A DNA stretch of 64,000 bases, from contig CAJTSE010000002.1 in assembly GCA_910578815.1 (NCBI GenBank), positions 224,191 to 288,190 of the forward strand, given 5' to 3'. Position 1 is the stretch's first letter. Every line of letters begins with the position of its first letter. Shown piece by piece: positions 25,045 to 33,089 of the stretch. The notes below the pieces were generated by a model that saw only the letters and a list, made by a program, of their open reading frames with translations, searched no databases and was not told where the DNA came from. The stretch comes from an uncultured Acetatifactor sp. Its GTDB lineage: Bacteria; Bacillota; Clostridia; Lachnospirales; Lachnospiraceae. A program made the translations under genes and the position numbers.

Positions 25045-26730
25045 TTACTTCAACGCATCCTCCGCAGCCTTCCTAAGCTTCGCTTCCTGCAGTGACCACT
25101 CAACGCATTCCTGATAATAGTAATCGTTGGCATCCGCTATCATCTTCTGCACAATCTCATTAAACTCCGCATCTGATTTCGCATAAATCGCCTTCCAGGA
25201 GCCGTCTACAATACATTTCTTGGTCTGATCCCACTTGGTCTGGAATTCGTCACCCTTTTTGGTGGCCGTATAGGTGGAAGCCGGCGCTACCACATACTGC
25301 TTGCTCTTCTCGAAATATTCATCTGCCGTCATACAGCCGGTAAAATCTCTCCAGTCCTGCTCAATCTCATACTCGGCATCAGTCAGGTTGCTGACCCAGA
25401 ATTTATAGTTATATCTCTCGCCGTTGGAATCGGGGTTAATGGCATCCAGGCTCCAGGTAGTATTATTGATCTGGATCATGCCGTCATGGAAGGTTCCCTT
25501 ATAACCTGCCTCTTCCATAGAGGTCTCCTGATCCGCATTGCACTTCTTACCCAGCTCGGTAAAGTAAGTATTACCGTTCACATCATAATCCCAGCAAACG
25601 CCCTGAGGACCATACTCCATATTCATCCTGCCTTCTGGAGTACACAGATAATTGATGATCTCCATGCACAGCTCCGGCTCCGCTGTCTTTGCGCCGATGC
25701 TCCAGATACGGTTGCCGCCCAATGTGCTCATACCATAAACGATGGGATTGGCATCTGCAGGCTTTAAAGCCAGCATCATTTTATTTTCCGCTTTATGCTC
25801 ATCAGAATTGTACAAATCTCTTCCTGCATAATTGAAAATGGAAAAGAAGGTGCCGCCCGCCCTGGTCTTTTCCTGCACATAATCATAAGTACAGGTCATG
25901 GAGTCAGGGTCCAGCAGATCATTCTGATACAAATCATTATAGAACTTCAAGGCCTCAATGTAAGGCCCTTCCGGATCCAGACAGTCATAAAAATTCCCGG
26001 TAGCCGGATCATAATGTCCCATCTCAAACTCGTCATAACCGTAGAATGCGGTAGCGGTAGACTTTGGATACATCGCCATGGTGCCATCCCAGTCCGGCCA
26101 CATGACCAGCGCATAGGTGGACTTACCGTTGTCGTCAGTAGGACAGATTTCTTTCATACTCTTGAACAGCTCTACAAGATCATTATAATTCTTTACCTCC
26201 GGATAGCCAAGCTCTTTATACAAATCCCAGCGAATATCCCAGGTATACATAAAGGAAGCATGATCCTCTGTACTGCTGGCCACGTCAAAGCCAAATCCAT
26301 ATGTCTTTCCTCCGGAAATATTGGCGTTCTGTGTCAGCGCATTCTGCATATGCTCATAAATGTAGGGGCCGTACTCCTGCACCAGGTTATCTTCGTTCCA
26401 GTCAAAGAGCAGTCCTGCATCCACGGCATTCAGATATTGATCGCCGTTACTGCCGAATACTACGATATCGCCCAGATCTCCGGCCTCCATGCGGGTCTGA
26501 TAAGCGCCCTGCAGATCAGGAACAATGTTTAAAACCACATTGAACTTCTCCCGCAGAATATCCGCAGACCATCCTGACTGTTCACCGGAATAGTTTGCCA
26601 GCTGGCTGAATACGGTGATGGTAACAGGCTCCCCGCCCTTACCTCCACCCGAATTTCCGCAGCCCGTAAGAAGCCCTGCCGTCATTGCGGCGCATAAACT
26701 CAAAGCCACAAGCTTATTTCTCTTTTTCAT
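25045..26730 (-). CDS. Extracellular solute-binding lipoprotein (Lpl-type), main binding protein of the locus
   Basis: This is a 561-residue lipoprotein with signal and lipobox (MTAGLLTGCGNSGGG). The mature part has the Lpl-type solute-binding pattern (VTITVFSQLANYSGEQSGWS, DIVVFGSNGDQYLNAVDAGL, GGNRIWSIGAKTAEPELCME). It lies directly downstream of two permease genes in the same direction (63-base gap), so it is the cognate receptor of that importer. By context the ligand is probably xyloglucan oligosaccharides. The many Trp/Tyr residues near the cleft fit sugar stacking. Confidence 0.9.
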   Translation of the reverse strand: MKKRNKLVALSLCAAMTAGLLTGCGNSGGGKGGEPVTITVFSQLANYSGEQSGWSADILREKFNVVLNIVPDLQGAYQTRMEAGDLGDIVVFGSNGDQYLNAVDAGLLFDWNEDNLVQEYGPYIYEHMQNALTQNANISGGKTYGFGFDVASSTEDHASFMYTWDIRWDLYKELGYPEVKNYNDLVELFKSMKEICPTDDNGKSTYALVMWPDWDGTMAMYPKSTATAFYGYDEFEMGHYDPATGNFYDCLDPEGPYIEALKFYNDLYQNDLLDPDSMTCTYDYVQEKTRAGGTFFSIFNYAGRDLYNSDEHKAENKMMLALKPADANPIVYGMSTLGGNRIWSIGAKTAEPELCMEIINYLCTPEGRMNMEYGPQGVCWDYDVNGNTYFTELGKKCNADQETSMEEAGYKGTFHDGMIQINNTTWSLDAINPDSNGERYNYKFWVSNLTDAEYEIEQDWRDFTGCMTADEYFEKSKQYVVAPASTYTATKKGDEFQTKWDQTKKCIVDGSWKAIYAKSDAEFNEIVQKMIADANDYYYQECVEWSLQEAKLRKAAEDALK

Positions 26731-26793
26731 CTCATTTCCTCCTTGTCTTTCTTATAACTCTCAAATATTAACCGCAAATACTCTTTTCGCCTT

Positions 26794-27756
26794 TTACCCT
26801 TTTACCGCCCCCAGCATAATCCCCTTTTCAAAGTATCTCTGCATGAAGGGGTAAACCAGCAGAATCGGAATCACCGTCACCATGGAAATGGTGTACTTGA
26901 TAATCTTGGTGTCCATCACCGACGAGGTCAGGGTGCCCACCGAGCCGCCGGTACTCAGGATCTGTCCGATATTGGAGCTGGTATTTAAGTAAACATACAG
27001 CCGATGCTGTAAGGTGTAGAACTGAGGTGCATTCTGCATTAAAATCAGGGAATCCGTAAAGGAATTCCAATGTCCCACCGCGCCGAAGATGGCGATGGTG
27101 GCCAGAATGGGCTTGCTTAAGGGCCAGATGATCTTGCGAAACACGGTCAGGAAGCCGGCCCCGTCAATCAGGGCGCTTTCCTCCAGTTCATTGGGTATCG
27201 ACTCAATATAGGTCTTCACCAATATGATATTATAGGGCGCCACGATACCGGGAATAATATAAGCCATAAAGTGATTGGTCAGTCCCAGCATGGACATGTT
27301 CAAAAACCAGGGAATGGTGCCTGCGTTGAAATACATGGTAATAATCAGGAACCGATACCAGAACTTTCTGTGCCACATCTCCTGCTTGGTCACCAGATAC
27401 CCCACCAGAGCGGAAGCCGCCACCATCAGCGCCGTGCCCAGGATGGTTCTGGCAATGGAAACCACAAACGCATTGCCAAGGTCAGACAGGCTGAACATGG
27501 CAATATAGTTCCTCAGATGCAGCCCGTGAGGGATCAGTGCAATCTGCCCCGTTTTTACCATGGCGTTGTCTGAAATAGTATTGATAAACAGGTAATAAAA
27601 AGGAAAGAGGCAGCTGATGGTAAACACCGTAAAAAACAAGTAATTCAGGATATTGAAGGTAATGTTTCCCGGTGTGAGTCTCCATTTTTTCTTATGGGTT
27701 TTCTCATACGACCTTTCCGCTTTAGCGTCAAGTTTTTCCTGCATTGTCTTAGCCAT
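26794..27756 (-). CDS. Carbohydrate ABC transporter permease (LplC/YtcP-type)
   Basis: This is a 320-residue protein with a basic cytoplasmic N-terminus and six predicted membrane helices. The EAA-type loop NELEESALIDGAGFLTVFRK followed by IIWPLSKP contacts the ATPase. The first helix region (FNILNYLFFTVFTISCLFPF) and the end (YPFMQRYFEKGIMLGAVKG) are typical of LplC/YtcP proteins. It forms the importer channel with the permease encoded 15 bases upstream. The ATPase is not encoded in this window. Confidence 0.92.
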   Translation of the reverse strand: MAKTMQEKLDAKAERSYEKTHKKKWRLTPGNITFNILNYLFFTVFTISCLFPFYYLFINTISDNAMVKTGQIALIPHGLHLRNYIAMFSLSDLGNAFVVSIARTILGTALMVAASALVGYLVTKQEMWHRKFWYRFLIITMYFNAGTIPWFLNMSMLGLTNHFMAYIIPGIVAPYNIILVKTYIESIPNELEESALIDGAGFLTVFRKIIWPLSKPILATIAIFGAVGHWNSFTDSLILMQNAPQFYTLQHRLYVYLNTSSNIGQILSTGGSVGTLTSSVMDTKIIKYTISMVTVIPILLVYPFMQRYFEKGIMLGAVKG

Positions 27757-27771
27757 TGTCTCACACCTCCC

Positions 27772-29208
27772 TTACACTATGCTTTCGCCGCGGACCGACT
27801 TGGAGATACGGTTTGCAGCAAACAGCAGCACTACGCTGACAACGGATTTCACCATGCCGATCACCGTGGACAGCGGGATATTTCCGTTCTGAATACCCAG
27901 GTGATACACATAAAGGTCCAAAACCTCAATGGTGTTTGTATTCATCTTATTCTGGAATACATAATACTGATCCATGCCGTTGCTTAAGATATTGGCAATG
28001 GACATCAGCAGCATCACGCAATAGGTGGGAATCAGACCCGGCAGCGTCACATGCCACATTCTTGCAAAACGTCCGGCTCCGTCCACCGTCGCCGCCTCAT
28101 AAAGCTGCTGATCAATACCGGAGATACCGGCTATGTAGATAATTGCGCTCCAGCCGATCCCCTTCCAGATCCCCCAGGCCAGCATCTTCAGCCAGATATG
28201 CGCCTCACTCATCAGATAGTTGGGGCCTGCCGCGCCCTCCGCTAAAAGCCCTATCTGAGAGGCAATGGTATTGACAAAGCCGTCTGTGGAAAATAATGCG
28301 AAGGCGATGGCGTACACCAGTACCCAGCTGATAAAGTTCGGAATTGTGGTAAAGGTCTGCACAAAACGCCGGAATCTTAGATTTTTAATCTCGTTTAAGA
28401 AGATGGCAAAGGCCATGGCACACCAGCTGGTAGCAATCCCCAGACCGCTCATGGCCAATGTGTTTTTCAGCACCCGCACCACGTCCGCTTTTGTGGCTTC
28501 ACTCTGAAACAGGGAGGTAAACCACTTAAAGCCTACAAAATTATCCATCGACAGGATCCCGCCGGCAGAATAATCAAAGAAAGCGTACCGCCAGCCCCAA
28601 AGGGGCAGATAGCTGAACACAAAACACAACGCCGCAAAGGGCAGGAAGATCAAGAACAGCTTATACCTGGATTCCATTTCATACTGACTGTCCGGTGCCG
28701 CTTTTGGCAGCATGATCCGAATGATTACGGCTGTCAGCATCATAATGACGGTCAGAATCAGATATACGATCAAGCCGGCCGGGAATCTTGGCCCTACCCT
28801 GTCTACGTTGCCTGCGCCCTGAATCAGAACATAGGATACATAAATCAGCACCAGTCCCAGAATCTGAACCCCGCCGCCTGCCAGAGAAAAAATATTTCCC
28901 AGCCGTTTGAATTTCAGATTTCCCAGAGACATACATCCTCCCGCGCTTGAGGCCGCAATCCCCAGCAGCATGACCAGAGATGCTGCAAACAGCAGAATGA
29001 TGACTCCTTCATTCAGCCACCCTCTGGAAAATGCTCTTCCCATCTCCCCCGTCAGGCTGCCGTAGGAGATGCCCGACGTGAACAGGGAAAGATTTTTGTT
29101 GATCATATTACAGATTCTTGACGGGCTTGCCGCGGGAAAAAAGATAAGTGCCGCCGCCAGTAGAGTTGCAATTCGCTGAACAATATATACGGGTTTTCCC
29201 TCTCTCAT
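27772..29208 (-). CDS. Carbohydrate ABC transporter permease (LplB-type) with an extra N-terminal membrane domain
   Basis: This is a 478-residue protein. From about residue 180 it is a standard LplB permease (RYKLFLIFLPFAALCFVFSY, WAMAFAIFLNE-type helices, EAA loop QQLYEAATVDGAGRFARM). The first 175 residues add four hydrophobic segments (about 11-27, 68-88, 105-133, 142-164) that ordinary roughly 300-residue LplB proteins lack. GGAGGGTGTC supports ATG 29208; the ORF could extend to 29262 but without a ribosome site. With the downstream LplC-type protein it forms the importer pore. The extension might interact with the kinase, YesL or the cell envelope; this is open. Confidence 0.88.
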   Translation of the reverse strand: MREGKPVYIVQRIATLLAAALIFFPAASPSRICNMINKNLSLFTSGISYGSLTGEMGRAFSRGWLNEGVIILLFAASLVMLLGIAASSAGGCMSLGNLKFKRLGNIFSLAGGGVQILGLVLIYVSYVLIQGAGNVDRVGPRFPAGLIVYLILTVIMMLTAVIIRIMLPKAAPDSQYEMESRYKLFLIFLPFAALCFVFSYLPLWGWRYAFFDYSAGGILSMDNFVGFKWFTSLFQSEATKADVVRVLKNTLAMSGLGIATSWCAMAFAIFLNEIKNLRFRRFVQTFTTIPNFISWVLVYAIAFALFSTDGFVNTIASQIGLLAEGAAGPNYLMSEAHIWLKMLAWGIWKGIGWSAIIYIAGISGIDQQLYEAATVDGAGRFARMWHVTLPGLIPTYCVMLLMSIANILSNGMDQYYVFQNKMNTNTIEVLDLYVYHLGIQNGNIPLSTVIGMVKSVVSVVLLFAANRISKSVRGESIV

Positions 29209-29273
29209 GACACCCTCCACTTTAAGCGTGGCAGGCATACCCGCGCAGGTTATGTCTGCCACGCTCTTATTCC

Positions 29274-31112
29274 TTATTTACCGCCTTTTTTCTTCTTTGT
29301 CAGGACAACAGCTGCCGCCGCAATCACGGCCACTACTGCTACAACGATAATGACGATCACAACAGGGGACATACCGCCCTCTGATCCGGCATTATCCGCC
29401 GGTGCCTCTGTCGGTGCCGGTGCTGCATCGGAGGGTGCAGCAGGCGTTTCCTCCTTCGGTGCCTCCGCCCCTGCAGACGCATTGTCATACGCAAAGCCGG
29501 ACACGGTAAAGGTGATCTTCATATCCGTGGGAGGAACCTGATAGTATCCGATTTCCTTCACGTCGTCATTCCAGATGTTCTGAACCAGCATGTTAATGTA
29601 ATTTACCGAATCAGGACTTACGATCGGCGCAATAGCTACATCTCTGCCGTCAACTTCCAGCTTCATATCGGAGATGGTGATCTCGCCGGTATTGGGAATA
29701 TCGGTGGACAGGAAAATCAGGTTAAAATACTCCTGAGAATCAAAATCCCCGCTCAGGTCCATACCGTCTACGGATACCGTATATGTACCGTTGCCCGCAA
29801 TCACCGTGTCGGTAAACGTTCCGGACTTCACAATAGCATTATTTGCACTGTCCCATCCGGTAATCTGGTTAAAGACATCGCTGTCCCGGCCGTAGCTGGC
29901 ATCATCAAATGCGTTACGGAAAGAATAGGCAGGCGTTTGCAGTCCTAAATATGCGTGATACTCACCGTTTAAGTCAAGAACCGGCAGTTCCGGCGCAGCC
30001 TCTTCCCCTGCTGCTGCCGCATTTCCAACCCCTGCCACAGTAAAGGTAACTTCAAGGGTCGTAACACCCGTGCGTGCTTCTGCGGCAATCAGCTTTGCCG
30101 TTGCGTCCATTACGCTGCCCTCCGCCACACGATGGTCAATATGCTTGTCATCGCCTGCCGTTGCGGTTTCATCAGGAGTATTGTACTCATTGTACAGGTT
30201 TACACGGGTATTCACACCGCTGCCGTCTGCAGAACAAGTATAGCTGGGACCCTGCAGCGCCGTTTCCTCACCGTTGATCTTAATGCTGTCCACGGTAATA
30301 GTGTAAGCCGTACCTAAAAGCAACTCGCCGTTTGCGACCTCCAAAGCATTAAACTCGCCCATGTCAACTGCTTCTGCCGCGGTCATGGAAACGGTATAGG
30401 TGCCGTCGCCGGTAATCTCCGCGTCAACATACTCTGCTTCAAAAGCGCTCCAATCGCTCTTATTAATGCTCAAGTGAGCAACCGCAGGACCTTCCACATC
30501 TGTTGCGGGAGCTGCGGTGCCGCCCTCTGCTGCTGCCGTGCCGAAGCCGGATACAGTGAAAGCAACTTCCAGAGTAGAAACCCCTGTCCGGGCTTCCTTA
30601 TCAATCAGCGTTGCCGTTGCGTCCATTACGCTGCCTTCTGCCACACGATGATCAATGTGCTTGTCATCGCCTGCCGTTGCAGTCTCGTCAGGAGTGTTGT
30701 ACTCATTATACAGATTTACACGGGTGTTTACACCTGCACCGTCTGCAGAACAGGTATAGCTGGGACCCTGCAGCGCTACATCTTCACCGTTGATCCTGAT
30801 ACTGTCCACGGTAATCACACTGCCTGTACCCATAACGGCTTCACCGTTCACCACCTCAAGGGCGTTGAACTCGCCCATGTCAACCGGCTCTGCCGCGGTC
30901 ATTGTGACCGTGTAGGAACCGTCTCCGGTGATCTTTACGTTTTCGTACTCCGCAGAGAAGTCATTCCAATCACTTTTGTTGATGTTGAGATAAGCCGTAC
31001 CTTCTTCCAGCGCCGAAGCATCCTGCCCTGCCTGTACGGGCATGGCAGAAAGCCCTGAAAACGCAAGCGCGAAAGCAAATGCGGAAACCAACAGTTTTTT
31101 AAACTTTTTCAT
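29274..31112 (-). CDS. Membrane-anchored surface protein with three binding-type modules
   Basis: This is a 612-residue protein. Signal peptide (FALAFSGLSAMPVQA). Two modules of about 155 residues (about 40-190 and 212-362) are near-identical: NKSDW, ITGDGxYTV, EFNALEV, NGE, VDSIxINGE, TRVNLYNEYNTPDETATAGD, then a strand ending FTVxGxG. A third, diverged module covers about 380-540. A Pro/Ala/Glu-rich linker and one C-terminal helix (SPVVIVIIVVAVVAVIAAA) followed by KKKKGGK anchor it in the membrane with the modules outside. There is no LPxTG motif. The GH5 C-terminus carries the same module, so a polysaccharide-binding role is the best guess. AGGAGGAAAAGCA precedes the ATG. Confidence 0.82.
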   Translation of the reverse strand: MKKFKKLLVSAFAFALAFSGLSAMPVQAGQDASALEEGTAYLNINKSDWNDFSAEYENVKITGDGSYTVTMTAAEPVDMGEFNALEVVNGEAVMGTGSVITVDSIRINGEDVALQGPSYTCSADGAGVNTRVNLYNEYNTPDETATAGDDKHIDHRVAEGSVMDATATLIDKEARTGVSTLEVAFTVSGFGTAAAEGGTAAPATDVEGPAVAHLSINKSDWSAFEAEYVDAEITGDGTYTVSMTAAEAVDMGEFNALEVANGELLLGTAYTITVDSIKINGEETALQGPSYTCSADGSGVNTRVNLYNEYNTPDETATAGDDKHIDHRVAEGSVMDATAKLIAAEARTGVTTLEVTFTVAGVGNAAAAGEEAAPELPVLDLNGEYHAYLGLQTPAYSFRNAFDDASYGRDSDVFNQITGWDSANNAIVKSGTFTDTVIAGNGTYTVSVDGMDLSGDFDSQEYFNLIFLSTDIPNTGEITISDMKLEVDGRDVAIAPIVSPDSVNYINMLVQNIWNDDVKEIGYYQVPPTDMKITFTVSGFAYDNASAGAEAPKEETPAAPSDAAPAPTEAPADNAGSEGGMSPVVIVIIVVAVVAVIAAAAVVLTKKKKGGK

Positions 31113-31251
31113 TGCTTTTCCTCCTGTTTTTTTGCCTCATAAAAAGAAGCAGTTTTCTTTACAGGAAAATTTTAAGATATTTTTTTGTTTAAAAAAACCT
31201 TATAAATTTTACATATTTACTTTAATAATTCGACACATCCGAAAATATGCA

Positions 31252-31282
31252 CAAAAAAACAGGCCGTTTCCAGCCTGTTTTG
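31252..31282 (-). terminator. Intrinsic terminator after the YesM kinase
   Basis: On the minus strand AACAGGC-TGGAAACG-GCCTGTT is followed by TTTTTTG. The stem spans 31258-31279. It separates GH74-GH31-YesM from the anchored-protein/transporter unit, whose own promoter must lie between 31113 and 31250, an AT-rich stretch with no clean consensus pair. Confidence 0.85.
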
Positions 31283-31299
31283 AACATTTTTTATATTTT

Positions 31300-33072
31300 T
31301 TAAGTTATAATCGGTAATTTAATCGTCACAATGGTGCCCTTTCCCACCTCACTCTCTATCGTAACGCCATAACTGTCACCGTATTTAAGCCGGATTCTCT
31401 GATTCACATTGCAGATACCGATGTGTGTCCGGTCCAGCGTCTCGAAGTCATTTAACAAATGCCTGACCTTTTTTAGCTTTACCTCGTCCATACCGCATCC
31501 GTTGTCCTCCACCGTAATCCATAAATGACTTCTTTCCTCCACACGGATACAGATCATACCGTCGCTTTCCTTTGCCTCCAGCCCGTGCACATATGCGTTT
31601 TCCACAAAAGGCTGAATCAGCAGCGGCATAATCTTTAATTCTTCCGTTCCGGACTGTTCCTTTACTAAAATCTCATAACGGATCCTGTCATGGAAACGGT
31701 AATCCTGTATCTTCAAATAGTATTCAACCAGCTGCAGCTCCGACTTCAGAGATTGCAGGCTGTCCGTAACCTGAATATTCCTGCGCATGATTTTCGCCAG
31801 CATCTTTGCCAGTTCTTCTATTTCGGACTGGCCCCTGACCCTTGCCTGCATACGGATGGTCTCCAGCGTATTATTCAGAAAGTGGGGATTGATCTGGCTG
31901 GCCAGCATCTTAAACTCTACTTCCTTCTGGCGGGTATTTAACTGTTCCTTTTGTACCTGCTCCTGTACCACCCTGTCCATCAGTCCCTGTATATCCAGAA
32001 TCATGGAGTTTAAGTCCCTTTGCAGCTCCGCGATCTCATCTTTGCCTTCCGGAGCGGCGGCTATACGGAAATCCCCGGCAGCCGCTCTATGCATTTCGTC
32101 CTTGAACACATTTACTCTTGCACTGAAGGAATTGGAAAAAATCAGGATCAGTCCCACCGCAACGGCAATACACATGAACATGGGAATCAGGTTGCCTATC
32201 GCTGTAGCCGCCGCCAGCGCTGCAATCTCCTTGTAAGGCCTTAAACTGACAATCGTATAAAACTCTTCACAATAGGGCGGACTTATTTTCACAAAAGTCA
32301 TAAGATAGTCCTCCCCCTGATAAGTCACCTTGTCGGAAAAAGAGTCCGCGTCATTCTCCATAAGAAGCTCCAGAAGTTCCTCATAATCCGCTTCCCTTTT
32401 GTTGCTGTGAAGCACCGTGGCATTATTGTAGACAAACAGGGTCATATCTTCCCGTTCGGTGACAGGAAGTTCGGTGCGCTTATTCTGCATCTCAATCATC
32501 ATCACACCCATTCGCTCCATTTCTTCCGTATAGAGCACCCGTGAAAGTTTCAGACTCATTTTCCCGGTTATGGTATCCTCATCATAGGACCAGTATGGCC
32601 CTCCTTCTCGCCTCACGGTTTCCGTGTATCCTGGATCCTTCTTCACTTCAGCATCCGCATAAACAAAATATTCGTTGTTGGGAAGAGTAGCATTATACGT
32701 ATAAACCGTAATGCTTGCTATTTCCTGGTGATAATACTCCAAATAATCGTCAATTATGTCATAGCTCCGGTAATCCTCCAGAACCTCTTCATAGCTTCCA
32801 TACTCGGTAGAAACAATATGCACAATGCTCACATCGAAGTACAGCCGCTTTGAAATATCCTCTATCACGGCGATACTTTCGCTGACGGAATCCGCGATTC
32901 TGGAAAGCTCATCCCTTAATGACTCTTTCTCCTGTTGTATCATCACGCCGCGGACAGATGTATACATGTACACATCCGCCAGCAGCATGGGAAGCACGCC
33001 TCCAATCAAATAGAACAAGAACATTCGCTCCCGCAGACGTATATTAGCGAAGAATCTTTTCAATCTACTCAT
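31300..33072 (-). CDS. YesM-type sensor histidine kinase
   Basis: This is a 590-residue protein with two membrane helices (about 17-37 and 288-312) flanking an extracellular Cache-like sensor domain, a HAMP linker, the His_kinase domain with ASQINPHFLNNTLETIRM (phospho-His near 395) and a HATPase with EDNGCGM and a Gly-rich lid. These kinases pair with YesN regulators to sense extracellular sugars. The likely partner is the regulator at 18981, at the other end of the locus. It starts 17 bases after the GH31 stop, so it is probably cotranscribed with GH74 and GH31; the ribosome site (TTGGGTAG) is weak. Confidence 0.9.
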   Translation of the reverse strand: MSRLKRFFANIRLRERMFLFYLIGGVLPMLLADVYMYTSVRGVMIQQEKESLRDELSRIADSVSESIAVIEDISKRLYFDVSIVHIVSTEYGSYEEVLEDYRSYDIIDDYLEYYHQEIASITVYTYNATLPNNEYFVYADAEVKKDPGYTETVRREGGPYWSYDEDTITGKMSLKLSRVLYTEEMERMGVMMIEMQNKRTELPVTEREDMTLFVYNNATVLHSNKREADYEELLELLMENDADSFSDKVTYQGEDYLMTFVKISPPYCEEFYTIVSLRPYKEIAALAAATAIGNLIPMFMCIAVAVGLILIFSNSFSARVNVFKDEMHRAAAGDFRIAAAPEGKDEIAELQRDLNSMILDIQGLMDRVVQEQVQKEQLNTRQKEVEFKMLASQINPHFLNNTLETIRMQARVRGQSEIEELAKMLAKIMRRNIQVTDSLQSLKSELQLVEYYLKIQDYRFHDRIRYEILVKEQSGTEELKIMPLLIQPFVENAYVHGLEAKESDGMICIRVEERSHLWITVEDNGCGMDEVKLKKVRHLLNDFETLDRTHIGICNVNQRIRLKYGDSYGVTIESEVGKGTIVTIKLPIIT

Positions 33073-33089
33073 AAACAGCTACCCAACAG

